NCBI RefSeq assembly: GCF_008642295.1
Contig: NZ_CP029190.1
Span: 3,641,501 to 3,705,500 of the forward strand
DNA from: Streptomyces venezuelae
GTDB taxonomy: Bacteria; Actinomycetota; Actinomycetes; Streptomycetales; Streptomycetaceae
DNA length: 64,000 bases
Direction of reading: 5' to 3'
Part shown: positions 42,543 through 53,111 of the stretch, piece after piece
How the letters are laid out: every line of letters begins with the position of its first letter
Numbering within the stretch: the first letter of the stretch is position 1
Position numbers and translations under genes: made by a program
Notes under the pieces: generated by a model
Database searches by the model: none
What the model saw: only the letters and a program-made list of their open reading frames with translations
What the model was told of the DNA's origin: nothing

Positions 42543-43775
42543 ATGACTCAGGGGGCCGGTCAGGGACCCGTGATGCGGACGGACACGCTGCGGGACTTCC
42601 AGGTCCCCACGGTCCCGGCCGTCACCGAGGCACCCGTGTACGGCGAATACCCCGCCTATTACGAGGACTCCGCCCCCGTGCCACCGGCCGTACCGCCCGC
42701 CGTGCCGCCCGCCGTGCCCGCCGCCGGACATCCGGCCGTACCGCCCCAGCAGGCGTACCGGCCCGCGTACGACGGACCCGAGCCGGTGAACCAGGCGGGC
42801 CCCGAGCCGTACGAGGAGTACGAGGAGCCCGAGGGCTACACCCCCACCCAGCGCGACCTCCCGGTCATCGGCCGCGGCGCGGCCGGCGGCCCCGGGGACA
42901 CCGTCCAGGTCCAGTACGTCCCCCAGGACGCCCCGGAGCAGGGCACCGGACCCGGCCCGCTCTACGTGGTCGGCGACGTCCACGGCTACCTCGACGAGCT
43001 CGTCACCGAACTCCACGCCCAGGGCCTCATCGACGCCGACGGCCGCTGGTCCGCCGGCACCGCCCGGCTCTGGTTCCTCGGCGACTTCACCGACCGCGGC
43101 CCCGACGGCATCGGCGTCATCGACCTCGTGATGCGGCTGTCCGCCGAGGCCGCCGCCGCCGGCGGCTACTGCAAGGCCCTGATGGGCAATCACGAACTCC
43201 TGCTGATCGGTGCCAAGCGCTTCGGGGACACCCCCGTCTCCTCCGGCGCCGGCACCGCCACCTTCCAGGCCGCCTGGCTGCTCAACGGCGGCCAGCGCAC
43301 CGACATGGAGCGCCTGGAGGACGTCCACCTCCAGTGGATGTCCCGGCTGGACGCGGCAGCCCTGGAGGACGGCCACCTGCTGCTGCACTCCGACACCACC
43401 GCCTACCTCGACTACGGCGACTCCATCGAGGATGTCAACGACAAGATCCACGAGCTGCTCAACCTGAACGACGCGGACGAGACCTGGGACCTGTTCCGCA
43501 AGTTCACCAAGCGGTTCGCCTTCCGCGACCAGGACGCCGGCCCCCTCGCGGTCCGCGAACTGCTGGACACCTACGGCGGCGGGCGCGTGGTGCACGGGCA
43601 CAGCCCCATCCCCTACCTGCTGGGCGAGGTCGGCACCGAGGACGGCGACGAAAGCCGCGGACCGGAGGCGGTGGACGGCCCCCATGTGTACGCGGACGGC
43701 CTCGCGATCGCCATGGACGGCGGAGTGACCATGGCCGGGAAACTCCTGGTCGTACAACTTCCGTTGAACGACTGA
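42543..43775 (+). CDS. Calcineurin-like metallophosphoesterase with disordered N-terminus
   Basis: A 410-residue protein. The first 130 residues are Pro/Ala/Glu/Tyr-rich and low-complexity, with repeats of AVPPAV. The catalytic domain (about 140-400) has all metal motifs: VVGDVHGYLDE, LGDFTDRGPDG, LMGNHELLL and VVHGHSPI. The nearest functional group is the serine/threonine or dinucleotide phosphatase type; substrate unknown. ATG 42543 has GGAGGGG at proper spacing. A GTG at 42510 would add 11 residues and sits right at a leader hairpin. Confidence 0.88.
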   Translation: MTQGAGQGPVMRTDTLRDFQVPTVPAVTEAPVYGEYPAYYEDSAPVPPAVPPAVPPAVPAAGHPAVPPQQAYRPAYDGPEPVNQAGPEPYEEYEEPEGYTPTQRDLPVIGRGAAGGPGDTVQVQYVPQDAPEQGTGPGPLYVVGDVHGYLDELVTELHAQGLIDADGRWSAGTARLWFLGDFTDRGPDGIGVIDLVMRLSAEAAAAGGYCKALMGNHELLLIGAKRFGDTPVSSGAGTATFQAAWLLNGGQRTDMERLEDVHLQWMSRLDAAALEDGHLLLHSDTTAYLDYGDSIEDVNDKIHELLNLNDADETWDLFRKFTKRFAFRDQDAGPLAVRELLDTYGGGRVVHGHSPIPYLLGEVGTEDGDESRGPEAVDGPHVYADGLAIAMDGGVTMAGKLLVVQLPLND

Positions 43776-43923
43776 TGGTTGCCATTTCCTGAAAGCCCCT
43801 GTCAGTGGATGGCGCGATCGCTCTACCATCGCTCTATCCGTAGCAGGCTCTCCTCCGTTTGTGCCGGTCGCCCGGTGTGTCGCGCGGGCGGCACCGGCCC
43901 CTTCGGAGCATCGGGGGATGCAC

Positions 43924-44727
43924 ATGAACAACGCTGGGCACCTGCTGGCCGAAGACCGCCCGGAGTTCGATCGACTCCTCGACGAAGTACTGCGCACTGC
44001 GCACGATCGGCCCGAGCTCACCGCGCTCGGCGAACGCCTCAACGCGGAGCAGCTACGCACCATGGCGACCAACGCCAGTGTGCTGCTGACCACCGCCGCC
44101 GCCACCGAGTACGACCATTACGTGAAAGTACGGGGCGAACTGCGCGAGGCCGCCCTCGCGGCGCACTCGGCGACGGCCGATGTCGCGGCGGACGGCCCGG
44201 CCGGAGCAGGGATCGGCGCGATGGTCGCGGTGCTGGCCCCCGTCCTGGCCGGCACCGCCATGGTGATCTTCCTCCTGGTGGGCTGGATCATGAAGATGCT
44301 CGACCCCGAGCCCGCCTTCGCCGAAACGATCCTCACCGCCGGATGGCTGTTCGGAGCCCTGACCGTGGTGGCCCTGCTGTTCGCGGTGGTCGGGCTGCTG
44401 GTCACGGCCGTCCGCAACCGGGCCACGGAAGTGGCCGCCGATGCGGCCGAGACGGTCCCGCACGAGGTGGTGCAGGCCCGCGAGGCCTGGCGGCACGCCC
44501 TGCTGGAGCGGGGCATCGTGCCGTTCCTGCGGGAGGCACTGGCCGATCCGGGGCCGGCCGGGGTTCCCGTACCGCGTACGCCGAAGGCCGGGCGCATCCC
44601 CGATCTGGGCTACACCCGGCCCGACTTCACCAGCCCGGGATCGCCCTCACAGGGGTCCCGGCCCGGCTATACGGCCCCGGACTTCACCAGTCCGGACTTC
44701 GGCGGCCCCGAGCACGGCCGGGAGTAG
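43924..44727 (+). CDS. Two-helix membrane protein, DUF-type
   Basis: A 267-residue protein of no recognised family. A soluble helical N-terminal region (1-90) begins MNNAGHLLAEDRPEFDRLLDEV. Two transmembrane helices follow at about residues 97-125 and 136-160. The tail is Pro/Gly-rich and repeats the pattern YT-PDFTSP three times with variation. The start ATG 43924 has GGGGG 6 nt upstream; ATG 43918 and GTG 43861 are alternatives. It lies 148 bp after the phosphoesterase and may be co-transcribed. Confidence 0.75.
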   Translation: MNNAGHLLAEDRPEFDRLLDEVLRTAHDRPELTALGERLNAEQLRTMATNASVLLTTAAATEYDHYVKVRGELREAALAAHSATADVAADGPAGAGIGAMVAVLAPVLAGTAMVIFLLVGWIMKMLDPEPAFAETILTAGWLFGALTVVALLFAVVGLLVTAVRNRATEVAADAAETVPHEVVQAREAWRHALLERGIVPFLREALADPGPAGVPVPRTPKAGRIPDLGYTRPDFTSPGSPSQGSRPGYTAPDFTSPDFGGPEHGRE

Positions 44728-44757
44728 CGGGCCGGTCGGGGCTCGCGCCTCTGGGGG

Positions 44758-45807
44758 CTACCGGTCTCCGACGGGGCGCCGCCGCAGGGCGGGCTCGGTC
44801 AGTGCGGCGGGCCGCCAGGCGCCGTCCGGGTGGTACAGGTTCGTACCGGGCGGCACGATCGCGTCGATCCGGTCGAGGGTCTCGTCGTCCGGAACCACCG
44901 ACACCCCCTTCACCAGGGAGCGGAGCTGCTCCATGGTGCGCGGCCCGATGATCACCGAGGTGACCGCCGGGTGGACGAGCGGGAAGGCGACGGCGAGCTC
45001 CGGCAGGCTGCACCCGATGCTCTCCGCCACCTCGATCAGCTCTCCGGCAGCCGCCAGCTTGGCCAGGTTGCCGGGGACGGCAGGATCGAAGCGGGCCGGC
45101 GTCAGGGCGGCCCGCCCGCTGCTCAGGTCCACGTCCCGGCCCGGCCGGTACGCCCCGCTGAGGAATCCGGAGGCCAGCGGGCTCCAGGTCAGCACCCCCA
45201 TCCCGTACTTGCGGGCGGTGGGCAGCACGTCCTTCTCCACTCCGCGCGCGAGGATCGAGTAGGGCGGCTGCTCGGTCCTGAAGCGCGCCAGCCCGCGCCG
45301 CTCGGCCACGTGGTGGGACTCGGCGATCTCCTCGGCGGGGAAGGTGGAGCAGCCGAAGGCGCGTATCTTCCCCGCCCGCACGAGGTCCCCCAGCACCCCG
45401 AGGGTTTCCTCGATGTCCGTCCGGGGGTCGGGCCGGTGCACCTGGTACAGGTCGATCCAGTCCGTGCCGAGCCGGGTGAGGCTGTCCTCCACCGCCTGCA
45501 CCAGCCAGCGCCGCGAGTTCCCGCTCCGGTTGCGGCCCTCGCCCAGGGGGAAGTGGCCCTTGGTGGCGAGGACGACATCCTCGCGCCGGCGCCCCTTGAG
45601 CGCCTTGCCGACGATCGTCTCGGACTCCCCCGCGGAGTACATGTCGGCGGTGTCGACGAAGTTGATGCCCTCGTCGAGGGCCGCGTGGATGATCTCTACG
45701 CAGTCGTCGTGATCGGGGTTGCCGACCGCCCCGAACATCATCGTGCCGAGGCAGTGCACGCTCACCTCGATGCCGGTCCCGCCCAAGTTCCTGTATCGCA
45801 TCGTCAT
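44758..45807 (-). CDS. Aldo/keto reductase with MerR-type promoter
   Basis: A 349-residue aldo/keto reductase. The catalytic tetrad is in place: Asp and Tyr in VDTADMYSAGESE, Lys in LATKGHF, His in YQVHRPDP. It reduces carbonyl compounds with NADPH; the substrate is unknown. It begins MTMRYRNLGGTGIEV. A dyad with 19-bp promoter spacing directly upstream predicts control by a MerR-family activator. The predicted transcript is leaderless (-10 ends 8 nt before ATG). It converges on the preceding membrane-protein gene. Confidence 0.92.
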   Translation of the reverse strand: MTMRYRNLGGTGIEVSVHCLGTMMFGAVGNPDHDDCVEIIHAALDEGINFVDTADMYSAGESETIVGKALKGRRREDVVLATKGHFPLGEGRNRSGNSRRWLVQAVEDSLTRLGTDWIDLYQVHRPDPRTDIEETLGVLGDLVRAGKIRAFGCSTFPAEEIAESHHVAERRGLARFRTEQPPYSILARGVEKDVLPTARKYGMGVLTWSPLASGFLSGAYRPGRDVDLSSGRAALTPARFDPAVPGNLAKLAAAGELIEVAESIGCSLPELAVAFPLVHPAVTSVIIGPRTMEQLRSLVKGVSVVPDDETLDRIDAIVPPGTNLYHPDGAWRPAALTEPALRRRPVGDR

Positions 45808-45815
45808 ACCGGCGC

Positions 45816-45846
45816 ACCCTACGAGCTGGAGTGCACTCCAGCTCAA
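45816..45846 (-). promoter_or_regulatory. MerR-type promoter with 22-bp perfect palindrome
   Basis: On the minus strand: -35 TTGAGC, 19-bp spacer, -10 TAGGGT. A perfect 22-bp palindrome at 45823-45844 (core GGAGTGCACTCC) fills the spacer and overlaps the -35. A long spacer with a GGAGTNNACTCC-type dyad is the hallmark of MerR-activated promoters. No MerR gene is adjacent. Confidence 0.85.
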
Positions 45847-45888
45847 CCCCTGGCGCAGCAGTACACGGCGCTGCCCGGTCGGTGCGGC

Positions 45889-45935
45889 GGTCAGTCGGCC
45901 AGCGGCCGGTAGACCCGGTTGCCCGCAGCCGCGAA
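45889..45935 (-). repeat. Second copy of the thiC 3' end (14 codons plus stop)
   Basis: Identical at 44 of 47 positions to 47230-47276, the end of thiC. On the minus strand it still reads [14 protein letters not shown] and stop. Homology ends sharply on both sides. It lies between the aldo/keto reductase promoter and the sulfite-oxidase gene. Confidence 0.9.
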
Positions 45936-45979
45936 GGCCAGCGGATGAGAGGAGCCGGACGGCGGCGCATCATGAAGAC

Positions 45980-47098
45980 ATGGACGGCATCCCGGATCTC
46001 AGGGACGTCAGCGCGCCGGGCCGCGTCGCCGGACCCGACGAGGGGATCAGCACCGCGGAGCTGGCCCTCGCCGCCCGCAACCACGGCCTACCACTCGAAG
46101 CCCTGCGCTACGACACCAGCCCGCCCGGCCTCCACTACGTCCTGGTCCACTACGACATCCCCTCTGCCGACGCCGACGCGTGGCGGCTGACGGTCGGAGG
46201 ACTCGTCCGCCGCCCCCTCTCCCTCGACCTGACGGCCCTGCGGGCGCGTCCGCCGGTCACCCACCGAGTCACCCTGGAGTGCGCGGGCAACGGCCGGGCC
46301 CGGCTCGCGCCCCGCCCCGTCAGCCAGCCCTGGCTCGTCGAGGCCGTCGGCACCGCCGACTGGACCGGCGTCCCGCTGGCCGACCTGCTCGCCGAGGCGG
46401 GGATCGTCGAGGGCGCCGTCGAGGCCGTCTTCACCGGCGCCGACCACGGTGTCGAACGCGGCACCGAGCAGGACTACCAGCGCGGCCTCCCGCTCGACAT
46501 GGCGACCGATCCGGCCCGGGGCGTGCTGGTGGCGTACGCCATGAACGGCGCTCCGCTGCCGCCCCAGCACGGCCACCCGCTGCGCCTTGTCGTGCCCGGC
46601 TGGTACGGCATGGCGAGCGTCAAGTGGCTGCGTGACATCACCGTCACCGACACCCCCTTCACCGGCTTCCAGCAGGCCGTCGCCTACCGCTACCGGCAGA
46701 TCCCGGACGAGCCGGGGGAGCCCGTGGAGGTCATCGCGCCTCGTGCCCTGATGATTCCGCCCGGCTTCCCCGACTTCATGTCCCGCACCCGGGTCGTCCG
46801 GCCCGGACCCGTCCCGCTCGCCGGGCGCGCCTGGTCCGGGCACGGCCCGGTGGTCCTCGTGGAGGTCAGTAGCGACGGCGAGGAGAGTTGGACCGACGCC
46901 GAGGTGACCGCCGACCTGGCACGGCCCTGGGCGTGGGCCGCGTGGCGCACCAGCTGGACGGCGACGCCGGGCTCGTTCCGCCTCACCGTCCGCGCCACCG
47001 ACGCCGCCGGGCACACCCAGCCGCTCGCGGCCCCCTGGAACCGGGGCGGCTTCGGCAACAACCTGGTCCAGCGGGTCGAGGTGGTCTGCCTCAGGTAG
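45980..47098 (+). CDS. Sulfite-oxidase-type molybdopterin oxidoreductase
   Basis: A 372-residue molybdenum-cofactor protein. The cofactor-ligating Cys is C101 in VTLECAGNGRARL; the dimerisation/Mo-co domain continues with HGHPLRLVVPGWYGMASVKW, and a C-terminal Ig-like domain ends it (VEVSSDGEESWTDAEV). There is no haem domain and no Tat or Sec signal, unlike exported homologues, so it is probably cytoplasmic. The physiological substrate is not certain to be sulfite. It is flanked by two copies of the thiC 3' end, which suggests that it was inserted there. ATG 45980 is the best in-frame start. Confidence 0.92.
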   Translation: MDGIPDLRDVSAPGRVAGPDEGISTAELALAARNHGLPLEALRYDTSPPGLHYVLVHYDIPSADADAWRLTVGGLVRRPLSLDLTALRARPPVTHRVTLECAGNGRARLAPRPVSQPWLVEAVGTADWTGVPLADLLAEAGIVEGAVEAVFTGADHGVERGTEQDYQRGLPLDMATDPARGVLVAYAMNGAPLPPQHGHPLRLVVPGWYGMASVKWLRDITVTDTPFTGFQQAVAYRYRQIPDEPGEPVEVIAPRALMIPPGFPDFMSRTRVVRPGPVPLAGRAWSGHGPVVLVEVSSDGEESWTDAEVTADLARPWAWAAWRTSWTATPGSFRLTVRATDAAGHTQPLAAPWNRGGFGNNLVQRVEVVCLR

Positions 47099-47178
47099 GG
47101 GTGGCACGGGAGAGGGGGGGGTGCACTGACTGGGCGTCAGCTATCAGCTGTCAGCTGGATCAGCCCAACGAAAGACGA

Positions 47179-47219
47179 AGGCTGGCCGACGACTCCCCCC
47201 GGATGCCGTCGGCCAGCCT
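47179..47219. terminator. thiC terminator hairpin
   Basis: AGGCTGGCCGACG (47179-47191) and its exact complement (47207-47219), a 13-bp stem with a 15-nt loop. It lies 13 bp beyond the thiC stop and also serves the convergent sulfite oxidase gene. Confidence 0.8.
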
Positions 47220-47229
47220 CGTTCGCGCA

Positions 47230-49150
<1,921 letters not shown>

Positions 49151-49231
49151 TTGTGCAAAGTAGCCCCCACGCTAGCGTCATGTGTGGCGTGCTGAACAGT
49201 GGGCCCCCTCATCTCTTGCGATGATCGGTCG

Positions 49232-50680
49232 GTGACCTCCTTGCCTCAGCCCCCCAGCGACCCCACGGACCCCATGGACCCCAGCGGTCACGGAAGTGGC
49301 AACGGTCACAGCCACGGGCACGGTCAGAGCCACGGTCAGAGCCAGGGCCACAGTCACGGGCACAGCCATGGGCATGGGCACGGTCCTGCGGCTCCCGTCT
49401 CGCGGCATCTCCGCAGGGTGATCGCCGCCGTCCTGGTGCCCTTCGCCACCGCCGTCCTGGTCGGCCTGGTGGTCCTGTGGCCGGGCGGTGCACCCGCGCA
49501 CGAGCGCACCGGAGTCGGCTTCGACCGGCAGACCCAGCAGGCCACCGTCACCGACCTGCAAACAGTTGACTGTGCATCAGTAAATGCCGCGCAGGTGCCT
49601 CCGACAGCGAACCCCAACACGCCGCAGGGGCGCGAGGCGCAAGCCGGGCAGACCGGAACCTGCAAGAAGGCCACGGTCGAGATCGGCACCGGCCCGGACC
49701 GCGGCCGGACCTTTGTCGAGGTCGTCCAACCCGGCGCCCCGCGACAGCTGGAGAAGGGTCAGGGTGTGGTCGTCGCGTACGCCCCGGACGCCCCGCGGGA
49801 CCTGCAGTACTCGGTGATCGACGTCAACCGGAAGATGCCGATCGCGCTGCTCGCCGCCGTCTTTGCCCTGGTGGTGGTCGCGGTGGGCCGACTCCGCGGA
49901 CTGTTCGCTCTGGTCGCACTTGCAATCAGCTTTGGCATCCTGACCCTGTTTATCCTGCCCGCCATCCTGCAGGGCTCGAACCCACTGGTCGTCGCGGTGG
50001 TCGGGGCGAGCGCCATCATGCTGATCGCCCTCTACATGTGCCACGGCCTGACCGCCCGCACCTCGGTCGCCGTACTCGGCACGCTGGTCTCCCTGCTGCT
50101 GATCGGACTGATGGGCTCAGCGCTGATCGACTGGGCGTTCCTGACCGGCAACACCGACGACAACACCGGGCTCATCCATGGGCTCTACCCGGACATCGAC
50201 ATGAGCGGCCTGCTGCTCGCCGGTGTGATCATCGGATCCCTCGGCGTACTCGACGATGTGACGATCACCCAGACGTCGGCCGTCTGGGAACTGCACCAGG
50301 CCGATCCCAGGATGGGACCGCGCGAGCTGTACCGGGCGGGGATCCGGATCGGACGCGACCACATCGCATCCGTAGTCAACACCCTGATCCTCGCCTATGC
50401 GGGTGCGGCCCTCCCGCTGCTGCTGCTGTTCTCGATCGCCAACAGCAGCATGGGGGCGGTGGCCAACAGCGAGCTGGTCGCGGAGGAGATCGTCCGGACC
50501 CTGGTGGGCTCCATCGGGCTGGTGGCCTCGGTTCCGGTGACCACCGTACTGGCGGCACTGGTGGTCTCGGCGGACCGGCCGGAAGCCCTGGCCGGGGCTA
50601 CCGGTTCGGCCCGTTCGGCCCGTTCGGCCGGTTCGGGTACGGTCCTCGGCGGTCGGGGCCGCCGTCGGCGCAAGCGCTGA
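49232..50680 (+). CDS. YibE/F-family membrane protein with His-rich N-terminus
   Basis: A 482-residue protein. Residues 18-52 are a His/Gly/Ser-rich tract (repeats of GHGHSH type) that could bind zinc or nickel. One transmembrane helix follows (about 60-85), an extracellular domain (about 90-190), then seven to eight helices of the YibE/F family. Family function is unknown; the His tract hints at metals. GTG 49232 was selected because the conserved region begins after it; a GTG at 49199 is also open. It is divergent from thiC and convergent with ssgA. Confidence 0.88.
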   Translation: MTSLPQPPSDPTDPMDPSGHGSGNGHSHGHGQSHGQSQGHSHGHSHGHGHGPAAPVSRHLRRVIAAVLVPFATAVLVGLVVLWPGGAPAHERTGVGFDRQTQQATVTDLQTVDCASVNAAQVPPTANPNTPQGREAQAGQTGTCKKATVEIGTGPDRGRTFVEVVQPGAPRQLEKGQGVVVAYAPDAPRDLQYSVIDVNRKMPIALLAAVFALVVVAVGRLRGLFALVALAISFGILTLFILPAILQGSNPLVVAVVGASAIMLIALYMCHGLTARTSVAVLGTLVSLLLIGLMGSALIDWAFLTGNTDDNTGLIHGLYPDIDMSGLLLAGVIIGSLGVLDDVTITQTSAVWELHQADPRMGPRELYRAGIRIGRDHIASVVNTLILAYAGAALPLLLLFSIANSSMGAVANSELVAEEIVRTLVGSIGLVASVPVTTVLAALVVSADRPEALAGATGSARSARSAGSGTVLGGRGRRRRKR

Positions 50681-50735
50681 ACGTACGCCGGGTGGGCGGG
50701 CCGGCCTCTGCCCAGCCGACGGCTCGGCCGGCAGC

Positions 50736-51185
50736 TCAGCCGGCGTTCTGTTCGTTCTGCTGCGCCCCGGCGAGGATCTTGCCGAGGGCGTCGTCGAGGT
50801 GCTCCTCGAAATCGCCGAGGTTGCGCTCCTGACCGAGCGGCACGATCCGGTCGGTGCGGTCGAGGAAGGCGACCAGCGGTGCCGCGCCGGCCCGGAACAG
50901 GGCCCGGTCGCTGCCGACCTGAAGCCGGATGTGGACATCGGAGAGCTCCTCGGGATCGGTGGGGGCGATGTGCACATCACCGTCGCCGCATGGCTTGTTG
51001 ATGCCGTCGAGGAGCAGCTCCCTGCCGAACGCCCAGGTCACGGGCGCATCGCCGGGGAGGTGGAAGGTCAGGCGTACTGCGTAGGGGTCACGAGCGTCGT
51101 ACCGGAGTTCCACCGGGATCCGGAACGAGAGTTCCTCCGAGACGAGGAAGCTCATCATGACCTCTGCCTGTACAGACTCGCGCAT
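50736..51185 (-). CDS. ssgA: SsgA, sporulation-specific cell division activator
   Basis: A 149-residue SsgA-like protein (SALP), a family limited to sporulating actinomycetes. It begins MRESVQAEVMMSFLVSEELSFRIPVELRYD and contains HLPGDAPVTWAFGRELLLDGI and DRALFRAGAAPLVAFLDRTD (given in part). SsgA promotes sporulation-specific septation and FtsZ-ring positioning together with SsgB (established). The start MRES at 51185 matches the usual N-terminus, although the frame continues upstream. The adjacent upstream gene ssgR activates it. Confidence 0.96.
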   Translation of the reverse strand: MRESVQAEVMMSFLVSEELSFRIPVELRYDARDPYAVRLTFHLPGDAPVTWAFGRELLLDGINKPCGDGDVHIAPTDPEELSDVHIRLQVGSDRALFRAGAAPLVAFLDRTDRIVPLGQERNLGDFEEHLDDALGKILAGAQQNEQNAG

Positions 51186-51281
51186 GCCTACCCCACAGTG
51201 TTTGAAGTGGCCAGGAATGGTCCCCCAAGGCCCTCTTGACAATCGTGGTGGACGGGCTAGCAGATCACAAGGAGTGAGTTT

Positions 51282-52052
51282 TCAGATACTGATAGAGAAG
51301 GAGAGCGTGCTCAACAGCGCGCCTACTTCACTGCGTAGCCGATCGACTGCATACAGCAACCGGTCCTCTTGGTGCAGAGGTAGGGAAATGGCCATGGTTG
51401 CGGCGGTATCGCCGGCCGTGATCGGGATCGCCGCACACACGACGCCCAGGGCGTACTCCTGACGCTCTGTAACCGGCTGCATCCGCTCCATGGCGGAAAT
51501 TCGCTGTTCCATCGCGCGCATGTCCGCGACGGTGTAGGGAGTGATCGCGGCCACCGGGTGACGGTCGTAATGATCCAGGCGGGCCTTTTCGTCGAGCTGG
51601 CTGAGCAGGCACTGTCCGATGGCGTGCGCATGCCCGGTCTCCCGGAAGGCGGCCCATTCCTCGCAGGCGGGATGGTTCGGGGTGTCCGCGGCCCCGACCA
51701 CCTCGATTTCACCCTCGCGGTAGACCGCGAAGTAGACGGGTGCCCCGACCACGTCCCGGAAGTGGGCGAGCGAATCGAGGATCATGCTGCGACGTTTCTG
51801 CTGCAATCCGCCACCGGCCAGCCGACCGGCTGCGTCGCCAAGCACGAACACCCCGCTCTCCCGGCGCAGATAGCCCTCATGGGTGAGCGTGCGCAGCAGG
51901 TGGTACGCGGTGGGAAGCGGGAGCCCGGCCTCGCGTGCCAGTTGTTTCGCCGGGGCTCCCTCACTATGGGAACCGACGGCTTCGAGCAGTCTCAGCGCCC
52001 GTTGCACCGAACCGATCAGGGTCGGTACAGCGGCATTGTGAACCGAAGACAA
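51282..52052 (-). CDS. ssgR: SsgR, IclR-family activator of ssgA
   Basis: A 256-residue IclR-type regulator: winged HTH (about 12-60, LLEAVGSHSEGAPAKQLAREAGLP onwards) and a C-terminal effector domain with VYFAVYREGEIEVV and GHAHAIGQCLLSQLD. In S. coelicolor the gene directly upstream of ssgA is ssgR and its product is needed for ssgA transcription (established). The arrangement here is identical, 96 bp apart. The effector is unknown. Confidence 0.94.
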   Translation of the reverse strand: MSSVHNAAVPTLIGSVQRALRLLEAVGSHSEGAPAKQLAREAGLPLPTAYHLLRTLTHEGYLRRESGVFVLGDAAGRLAGGGLQQKRRSMILDSLAHFRDVVGAPVYFAVYREGEIEVVGAADTPNHPACEEWAAFRETGHAHAIGQCLLSQLDEKARLDHYDRHPVAAITPYTVADMRAMEQRISAMERMQPVTERQEYALGVVCAAIPITAGDTAATMAISLPLHQEDRLLYAVDRLRSEVGALLSTLSFSISI

Positions 52053-52352
52053 AGCTCACCCCCAGGCGTGGCGGCGGGCCTTGCGGGACCCGCCCTGCGG
52101 GGGCCGCCCCCGCATGCGCCGAATCTCCTGGGGGTCATGCTCGGCGGGCGATCACGTGACTAAGCCGCGGGTCAGAACCGGTATGACCGGCTGCGGTGCC
52201 CAGGTTCGGCACAGATTGCCACTCTATCCGCCGAGTCCGGGCGTGTGAGGCGTTTGCCGGTGCACGTTCCCTCACCTGGGTTAATCCCGCGGGCTCCGAC
52301 AGGTCTTCACGGGCTTCCCGTGAGGCTTCCGGGGCCCCACGGGCCCCGGGGC
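52053..52352. other. 300-bp non-coding region before ssgR
   Basis: I see no gene. It carries the ssgR promoter region, several GC-rich hairpins (for instance at 52080-52110) and the terminator of the DUF5326 gene at its right end. Confidence 0.6.
52329..52349 (-). terminator. Terminator of the DUF5326 gene
   Basis: CCGGGGCCC, loop CAC, GGGCCCCGG: perfect 9-bp stem 3 bp beyond the stop codon. No U-run. Confidence 0.6.
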
Positions 52353-52592
52353 CTACCAGTCTGTCGAAGAGGACTTCGTGCCGCTGCCGGCCCCGGTGAA
52401 CTTCTTGACGACGAACACCAGACCGCCGACGAGGGCGACGAACAGCAGCAGTTTGAACACCAGACCGATGAGCGCACCCAGGACGCTGGTGATGACGCCG
52501 CCGAACACGAACAGGGCCAGCAGCGGAACGGCGACCCACTTCACCCACCAGGGCATGCCTGCGAATATCTGCCGAATGCCGTCCATGTCCAC
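52353..52592 (-). CDS. Small membrane protein (DUF5326-like)
   Basis: A 79-residue protein with two hydrophobic segments (about 17-37 and 41-61) after the amphipathic start MDMDGIRQIFAGMPWWVKW, and a polar GAGSGTKSSSTDW tail. It resembles small Streptomyces membrane proteins of the DUF5326 type. The function is unknown. It precedes ssgR on the same strand but has its own terminator. Confidence 0.75.
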   Translation of the reverse strand: MDMDGIRQIFAGMPWWVKWVAVPLLALFVFGGVITSVLGALIGLVFKLLLFVALVGGLVFVVKKFTGAGSGTKSSSTDW

Positions 52593-52748
52593 GACCTCTT
52601 CCCCATCTGAGACTTCGCCTGTGACGTCGTCCGTGACTTCGTCTGTGCTTTCCTGCCTTCGATGCTAGGAGCGCGGGCCTCGGAAAAGGGGCCCGCAGGC
52701 CCCCGCAGTTCCCTGATCCGCCCCTTAAGGGGACACCGGGGGCGACCC

Positions 52749-53066
52749 TCAGCCCTCCGGGGGAGAGAACACCACCAGCACCTTCAGGTCCTCGCTGATG
52801 TGGTGGAACCTGTGGGGCACCCCGGCCGGAACATAGACCACGCTGCCCCGGGCCACCGTCGTCGTCTCCTCTCCCACGGTGATCGAACCCCGGCCGCTGA
52901 CCACGAAGTACACCTCGTCCTGACGGTGCGGTGCCTGCGGATCCATCTGTCCGGCATCGAGCGCGTACAGCCCCACGGACATGTTCCGCTCCTTCAGGAA
53001 CTGCAGGTACGCGCCCTCGTTCGCGATCCGCTCCGCTTCGAGCTCATCCAGCCGGAACGCCTTCAT
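52749..53066 (-). CDS. Cupin-domain protein
   Basis: A 105-residue single cupin. Motif 1 is HRQDEVYFVVSGRGSITVG, motif 2 is GSVVYVPAGVPHRFHHI, with His/Glu ligands for one metal. Residues 1-30 form an N-terminal helix (MKAFRLDELEAERIA). The substrate or ligand is unknown. The ATG has GAGGAGC upstream. It is divergent from the holin-like gene, 45 bp apart. Confidence 0.88.
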   Translation of the reverse strand: MKAFRLDELEAERIANEGAYLQFLKERNMSVGLYALDAGQMDPQAPHRQDEVYFVVSGRGSITVGEETTTVARGSVVYVPAGVPHRFHHISEDLKVLVVFSPPEG

Positions 53067-53111
53067 GCTCCTCGTGACCCTTTCTTCCGCTTCTCTGCAA
53101 CGATCGGTCTC

